DNA of 6,258 bases from Lysobacteraceae bacterium UBA6001. Its GTDB lineage: Bacteria > Pseudomonadota > Gammaproteobacteria > Xanthomonadales > Xanthomonadaceae. Shown here one piece after another: positions 1 through 5,860 of the stretch; the stretch's first letter is position 1, and the number at the start of each line of letters is the position of its first letter. The position numbers and the translations under genes are program-made. Location: assembly GCA_002429615.1 (NCBI GenBank), contig DJAN01000106.1, positions 1-6,258 of the forward strand, given 5' to 3'. The notes beneath the pieces are model-generated. The model was not told the origin of the DNA and searched no databases. It saw only the letters and a program-made list of their open reading frames with translations.

Positions 1-105
1 GACACGCCGTGAACCCATCCATGGGGGCTCGAAGGCGCCATCCATGGCGCCTACGGTCCCGGCAACGCGCCGCCACCGGTCACCCGACAGCGCGTCGTGC
101 CCGGA
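1..105 (-). repeat. Left arm of a long imperfect inverted repeat (cut by window edge)
   Basis: Read on the minus strand, this stretch matches 283-387 on the plus strand. Positions 1-63 pair with 325-387 at 60 of 63 positions, and 64-105 with 283-324 at about 32 of 42. Weaker similarity continues inward, with a gap, to about 129 and 260. It contains the palindromes CCCAT-CC-ATGGG and GGCGCCAT-CC-ATGGCGCC, as the right copy does. In the right copy the unit is closed by an outer stem; the matching outer strand for this copy would lie before position 1, so the copy is truncated by the window. Open frames across it are judged to be repeat artefacts. It is probably a dispersed intergenic element; its family name is not known to me. 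Confidence 0.85.
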
Positions 106-147
106 CAGAAGATCAAAAGCGACGCGCCGCCATCCGCCAGCGCGTCG
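90..147. repeat. Three mutually exclusive 8-nt hairpin arms
   Basis: The octamer GCGCGTCG occurs at 90-97 and 140-147, and its exact reverse complement CGACGCGC at 120-127. The middle copy can pair with either neighbour, giving loops of 22 or 12 nt, but not with both. The first octamer lies in the left inverted-repeat arm and the others continue inward from it. There is no coding sequence or leader peptide here, so this is more likely repeat-element structure than a regulatory switch. Confidence 0.5.
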
Positions 148-174
148 AGAATTTCCAGCGATCCGTTTCATCCC

Positions 175-210
175 CGCTCCCACAATCCCGTGGGAGCGAC
201 TTCAGTCGCG
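175..210 (+). repeat. REP-like extragenic palindrome of the GTGG class
   Basis: A perfect 9-bp hairpin (CGCTCCCAC at 175-183 with GTGGGAGCG at 190-198, loop of 6) runs directly into a second hairpin (GCGAC at 196-200 with GTCGC at 205-209, loop TTCA). The core, GTGGGAGCGACTTCAGTCGC, starts with GTGG. From family knowledge, REP elements mobilised by REP-associated tyrosine transposases (RAYTs) begin with a GTAG or GTGG tetranucleotide followed by a short imperfect hairpin, and are common in Xanthomonadaceae and Pseudomonas. The 175-183 strand may be the remnant of a second REP in opposite orientation. No RAYT gene is in the window. It sits between the two long inverted-repeat arms. Confidence 0.7.
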
Positions 211-282
211 ACCCTGCACCCTCCGCCCGCGCTGCGCATAAGCGCCCACGATCAACGCTGGGCACGTGCCTCTGAATTTCGA

Positions 283-387
283 TCCGCCCACGCTGCACCG
301 TCGGGTGTCCGGAGGCGGCGCCTGGCCGGGACCGTTGGCGCCATGGATGGCGCCATCGAGCCCCCATGGATGGGTTTACGGCGTGTC
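283..387 (+). repeat. Right arm of the long imperfect inverted repeat
   Basis: This is the partner of 1-105, with 92 of 105 positions matching in inverted orientation and no gaps needed. The outer 63 bp (325-387) differ at only three positions. The 177 bp between the two arms hold the REP-like palindrome. Conservation is highest where hairpins form and weaker toward the interior, as expected if the structured part is the element and the rest is older or less constrained sequence. Confidence 0.85.
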
Positions 388-408
388 CCGGCCAGGGGCC
401 GCCTCCGG
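309..408. repeat. 100-nt multi-hairpin element (stem closing over two hairpins)
   Basis: Positions 309-332 pair with 385-408 at 23 of 24 positions, forming a long GC-rich stem. Inside it are two near-perfect palindromes: GGCGCCAT-GG-ATGGCGCC (337-354) and CCCAT-GG-ATGGG (363-374). A short extra pairing, CGT 333-335 with ACG 378-380, extends the stem. The result is a three-way-junction fold in single-stranded DNA or RNA, or a cruciform in duplex DNA. Both inner hairpins share an ATGGAT centre. No protein is encoded. It could be a REP or BIME-type unit, a MITE-like element, or a protein-binding or nuclease-sensitive site; the sequence does not say which. Confidence 0.75.
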
Positions 409-559
409 GCGCCGCCGATAGCCCGTGAGCGAGGCGCTTCTCCGCAGCAAACCACCCAACGACCCAAGCTGCCCAGCCAGCGACCAATCGCCACGCATGA
501 CCGTAGCGGCAACGGCAGGACACCCGCCAAGACACTGACAGGACAGGCCCGGAGCCGCC

Positions 560-606
560 GTATACGAAATGTTTATACTTGCCGCCCAATATTTCATTGG
601 TATGGC
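560..606 (+). promoter_or_regulatory. Candidate promoter/operator region for the TonB receptor gene
   Basis: This is the only A/T-rich island upstream of the receptor: 31 of 50 bases are A or T in 561-610, in a GC-rich context. It holds an interrupted inverted repeat GTATA (560-564) / TATAC (574-578) and a second one CCAAT (586-590) / ATTGG (596-600). A possible sigma-70 pair is TTGCCG (579-584) and TATGGC (601-606) with a 16-nt spacer; both boxes are weak. TATACT at 574-579 is a better -10 but has no matching -35. The inverted repeats could be operators for a sugar-responsive repressor, which is inference only. Transcription from here would give a leader of roughly 180 nt. Confidence 0.3.
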
Positions 607-782
607 ATGGAAGGCCGAGCCTATCCTGCCGCCGCAGCTGAACGTGGGTAGGGGTCGATCCGTCCCCCACCTGCTACCGAGACCGACGCCACAGGACTTA
701 GGCCGGATCAGCGGCAACCAAAATCGAGGGCAGGGCACACATCCCGTGTGACTCCCGCCAAAAAATTCAGTACATGCGTCCT

Positions 783-791
783 GGGAGGGAG
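783..791 (+). promoter_or_regulatory. Ribosome binding site that fixes the receptor start at 796
   Basis: The purine run GGGAGGGAG ends 4 nt before the ATG at 796. It supports that ATG over the in-frame GTG at 748, which has no Shine-Dalgarno sequence in front and would add 16 residues before the signal peptide. Confidence 0.8.
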
Positions 792-795
792 CACC

Positions 796-3510
796 ATGTC
801 AGTGCAATACCGCCACGTTCCGGCAGGGTCGGTCGTGGGTTCGCGTTCGATCCGTAACTTCCGTCGTTCGGTCATGGCTGTCAGCGTCGCCGCGCTGCTG
901 AGCGCGCAGGCCTACGCCCAGGACGCCACCCAGGAAGACAAGCCGGCCGATACCGCCGCCACCCAGCTCGACACCGTCCAGGTCACCGGCACGCGTAGTT
1001 CGGTCACCAAGGCGCAGCTGGTCAAGCAGAACTCCGAGCAGATCGTCGACTCCATCGTCGCCGAAGATATCGGCAAGCTCCCCGACAATAACGTCGCCGA
1101 AGCCCTGCAGCGCATCTCGGGCATCCAGATCGCGCGCAACTACGGCGAAGGCAGCTCGATCGCCATCCGCGGCCTGACCCAGGTCCGTACCGAGCTCAAC
1201 GGCCGTGACATCTTCACCGCCAACGACGGCCGCGGCCTGAGCTTCGAAGACGTCTCGGCCGAATTGCTGGCCGGCATCAACGTCTACAAGAACCCGTCGG
1301 CCGACATGATCGAAGGCGGCCTGGGCGGCACCGTCGACCTGCGCACCCGCCTGCCGTTCGACTACGACGGCATGAAGATCGCCGGCAGCGCCCAGTACAA
1401 CTACTACGACCTGGCCGACAAGGGCGAAACCGCCTTCTCCGGCCTGTTCTCCGACCGCTGGCAGACCGGCATCGGCGAGATCGGCCTGCTGGTGAACCTG
1501 TCGCAGCAGGACGGCTCGTTCCGTCAGGACACCATCTCCATCGAACCGTGGTGGGTGCAGACCGACATGCCGGGCCACGAAGGCCAGGAGGTCTACGTTC
1601 CGCGCGGCGCAGGCATCAACACCACCGAAGGCGACCGCAAGCGCAAGACCGGCTCGGCCGCGCTGCAGTGGCGCCCGAACGATGACGTCGAGGTCTACGC
1701 GCAGGTGATGCGTTCGGACTACGACTTCCAGTGGCACGACTATTCGTTCTTCGTGTACGGCAACGGCAACCCGATGGTGGGCGCCGCCAACATCGTCACC
1801 AATGACAACAACGAGTTCGTCAGCGGTACGTTCAAGGACACCCCGGCCGACTCGAACACCAGCCTGACCACCCGCCACTCGGTCACCACCGACTACTCGG
1901 CCGGTGCCACCTGGCGCGTCAACGATCGCCTGAACCTGAGCACCGATTTCCAGTACGTCGACGCGACCACCAAGGGTACGCGCTACATCCTGGCGACCGG
2001 CATGAACAACGTGCCGTACTACACCATGGACCTGAGCGGCGACCTGCCGACCCTGTCCGTGACCGATGCCGCGGGTAACAACACCTACCTCAACGACCCG
2101 AGCAACTACGTGGGTTGGAAGTGGCACCTGGACAACAAGGACGACAACAAGGGCACCGAGTTCGCCTGGCGTTCTGACATGGACCTGGCGTTCGACGACG
2201 GCTTCGCGCGCAGCTTCAAGGCCGGCGTGCGCTACACCGACCGCGACGCGACCAACAAGGGCAACGTGTGGCGCTTCATGTGCCTCAACGGCTGCGCCGG
2301 CGCGGCGTTCTCGGACTACCCCAGCGTGCAGCTGGTGCAGAACCCGATCACCGACTTCTTCCGCAACGGCAGCTACGTGTTCGGGCCGACCTACACCGCG
2401 GCCGACTCGGCGGTGGAGAACTACGAGCAGACCCTGGCGGCTTTCGGCGCCGACCCGATCGTGTTCGGGCCGACCAACATCAACACCCAGACCGAGAAGA
2501 CCTACACCGCGTACGGCCTGCTGCGGTTCGGCGTGGATGATGCCAGCGTGCCGTTCGACGGCAACATCGGCGTGCGCATCGTGCGTACCGAAGTCACCTC
2601 CGACGGCGTGCGCAGCGGCACCGACGCCGAGGGCGGCGGTCTGATCCCGATGAACGTCAAGCAGAGCTACACCGACGTGCTGCCGAGCCTGAACCTGCGT
2701 TGGTTCCTGGCCGACAACCTGCAGTGGCGCTTCGCTGCCTCGCGCGGCATCTCGCGCCCGGGCTTCGATAAGCTCAACCCGAACCTGTCCTTCAGCGACA
2801 ACGCCACCGGCGGCGACATCTACGCCTCCTCCGGCAACCCGAACCTGAAGCCGATGACGGCCGACCAGTTCGACACCGCGCTGGAGTGGTACTTCGGCAA
2901 GGGCTCGATGGTCTACGGCACCGTCTTCTACAAGAAGGTCAAGGGCTTCATCGCCAATGCCGTGTTCGACGAAACCTACGGCGGCCGCCTGGTCCACGTG
3001 ACCCGTCCGGTCAACGGCGACCAGGGCACCATCAAGGGCGCCGAAGTGGGTTACACCCAGTTCTTCGACTTCCTGCCGGGTTGGCTGAGCGGCTTCGGCG
3101 TGCAGACCAACTACACCTACGTCAATTCGGAAGCGCCGAGCCCGAGCGCCACCGACAACGAAGGCAACCCGCTGATCGTGCCGCTGGAAGGCCTGTCGAA
3201 GAACAGCTACAACTTCATCCTCAGCTACGAGAAGTCCAAGTTCCAGGCTCGCGCGGCGTACAACTGGCGCAGTGACTGGCTGGTGACCACGGCCGGCAAC
3301 GGCACCGGCAACCTGCCGGTCTACAACAAGGGCTTCGGCCAGCTGGACGCCTCGATCCGCTACAACATCAACGATGTGTGGTCGGTGTCGCTGGACGGTA
3401 CCAACCTGCTGGATACCCGCCTGGAAAGCTACACGGGCTTCGAGTCCCGTTACCGCGACTTCGTGATCAACGATCGTCGCTACGGCTTCACCGTGCGGGC
3501 CAGCTACTAA
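796..3510 (+). CDS. TonB-dependent outer-membrane receptor, Xanthomonas/Caulobacter subfamily, probable xyloglucan-oligosaccharide importer
   Basis: This is a 904-residue outer-membrane beta-barrel that would import a bulky ligand into the periplasm using TonB-ExbBD energy. Residues 1-41 form a signal peptide: a long basic n-region (RSIRNFRRS), a hydrophobic stretch and a cleavage site AYA|QD. A TonB-box-like segment, LDTVQVTGTR, is at 58-67. The plug follows, with the DSIVAEDIGKLPDNNVAEAL signature at 85-104 that marks the Xanthomonas/Caulobacter receptor subfamily (TIGR01782-like). The barrel carries late motifs SRGISRPGFDKLNP (649-662) and GNPNLKP (680-686) and ends in YGFTVRASY, with a terminal aromatic residue as usual for barrel insertion. 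There is no STN signalling domain. The mature chain has only two cysteines, C496 and C500. The xyloglucan substrate is inferred from the adjacent GH74 gene; the family is clear, the ligand less so. An intrinsic terminator follows the gene. Confidence 0.95.
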   Translation: MSVQYRHVPAGSVVGSRSIRNFRRSVMAVSVAALLSAQAYAQDATQEDKPADTAATQLDTVQVTGTRSSVTKAQLVKQNSEQIVDSIVAEDIGKLPDNNVAEALQRISGIQIARNYGEGSSIAIRGLTQVRTELNGRDIFTANDGRGLSFEDVSAELLAGINVYKNPSADMIEGGLGGTVDLRTRLPFDYDGMKIAGSAQYNYYDLADKGETAFSGLFSDRWQTGIGEIGLLVNLSQQDGSFRQDTISIEPWWVQTDMPGHEGQEVYVPRGAGINTTEGDRKRKTGSAALQWRPNDDVEVYAQVMRSDYDFQWHDYSFFVYGNGNPMVGAANIVTNDNNEFVSGTFKDTPADSNTSLTTRHSVTTDYSAGATWRVNDRLNLSTDFQYVDATTKGTRYILATGMNNVPYYTMDLSGDLPTLSVTDAAGNNTYLNDPSNYVGWKWHLDNKDDNKGTEFAWRSDMDLAFDDGFARSFKAGVRYTDRDATNKGNVWRFMCLNGCAGAAFSDYPSVQLVQNPITDFFRNGSYVFGPTYTAADSAVENYEQTLAAFGADPIVFGPTNINTQTEKTYTAYGLLRFGVDDASVPFDGNIGVRIVRTEVTSDGVRSGTDAEGGGLIPMNVKQSYTDVLPSLNLRWFLADNLQWRFAASRGISRPGFDKLNPNLSFSDNATGGDIYASSGNPNLKPMTADQFDTALEWYFGKGSMVYGTVFYKKVKGFIANAVFDETYGGRLVHVTRPVNGDQGTIKGAEVGYTQFFDFLPGWLSGFGVQTNYTYVNSEAPSPSATDNEGNPLIVPLEGLSKNSYNFILSYEKSKFQARAAYNWRSDWLVTTAGNGTGNLPVYNKGFGQLDASIRYNINDVWSVSLDGTNLLDTRLESYTGFESRYRDFVINDRRYGFTVRASY

Positions 3511-3532
3511 ACGCGCCGTAGGAAGTGCGTCT

Positions 3533-3570
3533 CCGATCCGGCGTGCCTTGCGCCGCCGGATCGGTGTTTT
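3533..3570 (+). terminator. Intrinsic terminator after the TonB receptor gene
   Basis: CCGATCCGGCG (3533-3543) pairs perfectly with CGCCGGATCGG (3554-3564) across a 10-nt loop and is followed by TGTTTT (3565-3570). The 11-bp GC-rich stem followed by a T-rich tail is a typical Rho-independent terminator. It lies 22 nt after the receptor stop codon and points in the receptor's direction. The T-tract is short and interrupted by G, so some read-through into the GH74 gene is plausible. Confidence 0.85.
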
Positions 3571-3573
3571 ACC

Positions 3574-3592
3574 CCGATGGCCCGGCCATCGG
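3574..3592. promoter_or_regulatory. Perfect 9-bp inverted repeat just before the GH74 gene
   Basis: CCGATGGCC (3574-3582) and GGCCATCGG (3584-3592) are exact reverse complements separated by one base. The element lies between the terminator tail and the GH74 Shine-Dalgarno sequence, 24 nt before the start codon. It could be an operator, an mRNA hairpin at the 5' end of the enzyme transcript (stabilising or blocking), or a processing site. It has no T-tract, so it is not a second terminator. No clear -35/-10 pair is visible in the 46 nt between the terminator and the start codon. Confidence 0.5.
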
Positions 3593-3599
3593 CCAGCTA

Positions 3600-3605
3600 G
3601 GGGAG
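3600..3605 (+). promoter_or_regulatory. Ribosome binding site of the GH74 gene
   Basis: GGGGAG lies 11 nt before the ATG at 3617, slightly longer than the ideal spacing. The next in-frame ATG, at 3629, would be still further away and would shorten the signal peptide's n-region, so 3617 is preferred. Confidence 0.65.
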
Positions 3606-3616
3606 CCTGACGACCG

Positions 3617-5860
3617 ATGGGCAAGTCCATGCCCCGTGCCTGCCAGACTTTTGCCGGCGCGTGCTTTCATCTCGCGTGGGTATGGGTGTTGTGGCTGTGC
3701 GCCACACCTGCCTGGGCGTCCGAAGCGGTGCCGTACCAGTGGCGCAGCGTGGCCATCGGTGGCGGTGGCTTCGTCAGCGGCCTGCTGTTCCATCCGTCCG
3801 AACCGGACCTGTTGTACGCGCGTACCGATGTCGGTGGCGCCTATCGCTGGGATGCGGCGCAGCAGCGCTGGATCGCGCTGACCGACTGGATCGGCGCCGA
3901 GGACGAGAATCTCATGGGCATCGATGGCATGGCCGTCGATGCGAACGACCCGGACGCGCTGTATCTGGCCGCCGGAACCTACATGCACGAACGTGCCGGC
4001 AATGCCCAGATCCTGCGCTCGCATGATCGCGGCCGCACCTTCGCGCGCACCGACCTGCCATTCAAGCTCGGCGGCAACGAACTGGGCCGCGGCAACGGCG
4101 AGCGCCTCGCGGTCGATCCGCACGATGGCCGCATCCTGTTCCTGGGCTCGCGCGATTCGGGTTTGTGGCGCAGCAGCGACCGCGGCGAAAGCTGGCAGCG
4201 CGTGGCCTCCTTCCCGGCAGCGGCGACCGCACCCGGTTCGCGTGCGCGCAACCACGGCGGGCGCGAGCAGAAGGTGGGCATCGTCTTCATCGCCTTCGAT
4301 GCGGCCAGCGGCAAGCCTGGCCGCGCGACACCGCGCCTGTATGCCGGCGTCTCCACGACCGGCCAGAGCGTGTTCGTCTCCGAAGACGGCGGCGCGCATT
4401 GGCAGGCGGTCGCCGGCCAGCCGACGCAGTTCCGTCCGAGCCACATGGTGCCCGGTGGCGACGGCAGCTGGTACCTCACTTATGGCGACGAGCCCGGCCC
4501 GGACCTGATGGCCAACGGCGCGCTGTGGAAGTACCAGCCGCGCGGCCATCGCTGGACCGACATCAGCCCCGAGCCGCAGCCCGCGCAGGGCCCGGGTTTC
4601 GGCTGGGGCGCGATCGCGGTTGATCCGCATGATCCGAAGGTGCTGCTGGCCAGCAGCTTCCGCCGCTATTCGCCGCACGATGACCTGTTCCGCAGCCTCG
4701 ACGGCGGCAGTACCTGGCGGCCATTGTTCGATGCTTCCGAGTTCGATCATTCCAACGCACCGTGGACGGTGCAGGCGTACCCCCACTGGATGGCCTCGGT
4801 GGTGATTGATCCCCGCGACAGCGACCACGCGCTGTTCGTCACCGGCTACGGCATCTGGGCCTCGCGCAACCTGCGCGCCGCCGACGATGGACACACCCCA
4901 CTGCAATGGTGGTTCCAGGACACCGGCCTGGAAGAGACGGTTCCCCTCGACCTGCACAGCCCGATGGCCGGCGCGCACCTGCTCAGCGCCCTGGGCGACA
5001 TCGACGGCTTCCGCCATGACGATCTCGACCGCGCGCAGATGCAGTACGAAGGCCCGCGCCTGACCAACGGCGAGAGCATCGACGCCGCCGGCCAGCAGCC
5101 GCAGGTCGTCGTGCGCAGCGGCACCGTGCGCAACCGGCGCAACAACGAAATCCGCGCGCAGGTCTCGCGCGACGGCGGTGCGCATTGGCAGGCATTCGCC
5201 AGCGAGCCGCCGCAGGGCGAGGGCGCCGGCCACCTGGCCATCGGCGCGGACGGCAAGCGCGTGATCTGGACGCCGGTCAACGCGCAGGGCGCCTGGGCGA
5301 CGGATGATTTCGGCGCGCATTGGCAGGCCGTGCGTGGCGTGCCGGCGACGATCCTGATCGAGGCCGATCGCGTCGATCCGCGCCGCTGGTATGGCGCGGA
5401 TGCGGCCACCGGCGAATTCTTCACCAGCACCGATGGCGGGCTGTCCTTCACCGGCACCGGCCTGGACGTCGGCCTGCCGTCGCGCGTGGAGCGCACGCGT
5501 CCGCAGCTGCGTCCCGACCCCTGGCGTGCCGGCGTGGTGTACCTCGCCAGCCCGGCCAAGGGCGTGCAGCGCTGGCAGGACGGCCAGCTGCGCACGCTGG
5601 CCACGATGGAAGAGGCCCGTGCGCTCGGCCTGGGCGCACCGCTCGCGCCCGGCGCATCACCAGCCCTGTACCTGGCCGGCCGCATCGACGGGGTGAGCGG
5701 GGTGTTCCGCTCGACCGACGAGGGGGCACACTGGCAGCGCATCGACGACGACGCGCACCGCTTCGGCCGCCCCTACGCCATCACCGGCGACCCGCGGATT
5801 CCCGGGCGGGTGTATTTCGCCACCGGCGGCCGTGGCATTTTCTATGGAGATCCGCGATGA
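3617..5860 (+). CDS. Secreted GH74 xyloglucanase (xyloglucan-specific endo-beta-1,4-glucanase)
   Basis: This 747-residue glycoside hydrolase of family 74 should cut the beta-1,4-glucan backbone of xyloglucan by inversion, releasing branched oligosaccharides. Residues 1-34 form a signal peptide (Trp-rich core, cleavage AWA|SE); there is no lipobox. The family has two seven-bladed propellers, and the sequence shows eight Asp-box-like motifs, at 135-142, 186-193, 255-262, 360-367, 517-524, 562-569, 604-611 and 699-706. The probable catalytic aspartates are D71 in ARTDVGGAYRW and D461 in SALGDIDGFRHDD, placed by analogy with characterised GH74 enzymes. The conserved stretch GNELGRGNGERLAVDPHDG is at 153-171. 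It is a single-module enzyme with no carbohydrate-binding module or dockerin. Its stop overlaps the next gene's start by ATGA. The exact cleavage mode (endo-dissociative, processive or chain-end) cannot be told from motifs alone. Location may be periplasmic or, by type II secretion, extracellular. Confidence 0.92.
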   Translation: MGKSMPRACQTFAGACFHLAWVWVLWLCATPAWASEAVPYQWRSVAIGGGGFVSGLLFHPSEPDLLYARTDVGGAYRWDAAQQRWIALTDWIGAEDENLMGIDGMAVDANDPDALYLAAGTYMHERAGNAQILRSHDRGRTFARTDLPFKLGGNELGRGNGERLAVDPHDGRILFLGSRDSGLWRSSDRGESWQRVASFPAAATAPGSRARNHGGREQKVGIVFIAFDAASGKPGRATPRLYAGVSTTGQSVFVSEDGGAHWQAVAGQPTQFRPSHMVPGGDGSWYLTYGDEPGPDLMANGALWKYQPRGHRWTDISPEPQPAQGPGFGWGAIAVDPHDPKVLLASSFRRYSPHDDLFRSLDGGSTWRPLFDASEFDHSNAPWTVQAYPHWMASVVIDPRDSDHALFVTGYGIWASRNLRAADDGHTPLQWWFQDTGLEETVPLDLHSPMAGAHLLSALGDIDGFRHDDLDRAQMQYEGPRLTNGESIDAAGQQPQVVVRSGTVRNRRNNEIRAQVSRDGGAHWQAFASEPPQGEGAGHLAIGADGKRVIWTPVNAQGAWATDDFGAHWQAVRGVPATILIEADRVDPRRWYGADAATGEFFTSTDGGLSFTGTGLDVGLPSRVERTRPQLRPDPWRAGVVYLASPAKGVQRWQDGQLRTLATMEEARALGLGAPLAPGASPALYLAGRIDGVSGVFRSTDEGAHWQRIDDDAHRFGRPYAITGDPRIPGRVYFATGGRGIFYGDPR
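5846..5860 (+). promoter_or_regulatory. Shine-Dalgarno and ATGA start/stop overlap coupling GH74 to the esterase
   Basis: GGAG at 5846-5849, inside the last codons of the GH74 gene, stands 7 nt before the esterase ATG at 5857. That ATG shares four bases (ATGA, 5857-5860) with the GH74 stop. This arrangement indicates one mRNA with translational coupling between enzyme and esterase. Confidence 0.85.

Larger units (their letters stand above)
409..795 (+). other. Intergenic region and likely leader upstream of the TonB receptor
   Basis: No convincing gene is present: the short open frames lack good ribosome sites or overlap repeats. From 409 to about 555 I see nothing beyond GC-rich sequence. 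An A/T-rich island covers about 561-610. Downstream, the presumed leader can form small hairpins: GGTAG 647-651 with CTACC 674-678 around a GGGG/CCCC inner stem, and CACAC 736-740 with GTGTG 746-750. CTCCC at 752-756 could pair with GGGAG at 783-787, inside the receptor's Shine-Dalgarno sequence. These pairings are short and unproven. No riboswitch family was recognised. Confidence 0.5.

Noticed and set aside
90..147. Attenuator- or riboswitch-like alternative hairpins
   Set aside because: The mutually exclusive pairing is real, but it lies about 650 nt from the nearest gene start, upstream of the likely promoter and within repeat sequence.
9..670. Several open frames of 65-185 codons on both strands in the left intergenic region
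   Set aside because: They run through the inverted repeats. Similar peptides on opposite strands (for example NPSMGAR followed by RHPWR) arise because the two arms are copies of one sequence. The products are Arg/Pro/Ala-rich and lack ribosome sites.
569..751. A 60-codon open frame that could be a leader peptide
   Set aside because: It has no good ribosome site, spans the presumed promoter, and shows no codon pattern or motif suggesting a regulatory peptide.
748..795. A GTG start 16 codons upstream of the chosen receptor start
   Set aside because: There is no Shine-Dalgarno sequence before it, it overlaps a small hairpin, and the extension would precede an already long signal-peptide n-region. 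ATG at 796 has a strong ribosome site.
799..3630. A 943-codon open frame on the minus strand opposite the receptor gene
   Set aside because: Its product is low-complexity (Val, Arg, Gly, Ala-rich) with no signal, domain or ribosome site. It is the expected shadow of a GC-rich gene with G/C third positions, and the plus-strand frame has clear family motifs.
3642..3702. Possible lipoprotein signal at C28 of the GH74 precursor
   Set aside because: The residues before the cysteine (LWLC) do not fit a lipobox, which needs a small residue at -1. A normal cleavage site, AWA|SE, follows.
4165..4623. Plus-strand alternative frames inside the GH74 gene, and a similar one at 2066-2644 in the receptor gene
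   Set aside because: Their composition (Arg/Ala/Pro or Thr/Arg/Ser-rich) is what a frame-shifted GC-rich gene gives; no domain is seen.
3569..5320. A 583-codon open frame on the minus strand opposite the GH74 gene
   Set aside because: It has the same compositional artefact and no recognisable domain; the plus-strand frame encodes an intact GH74 protein.
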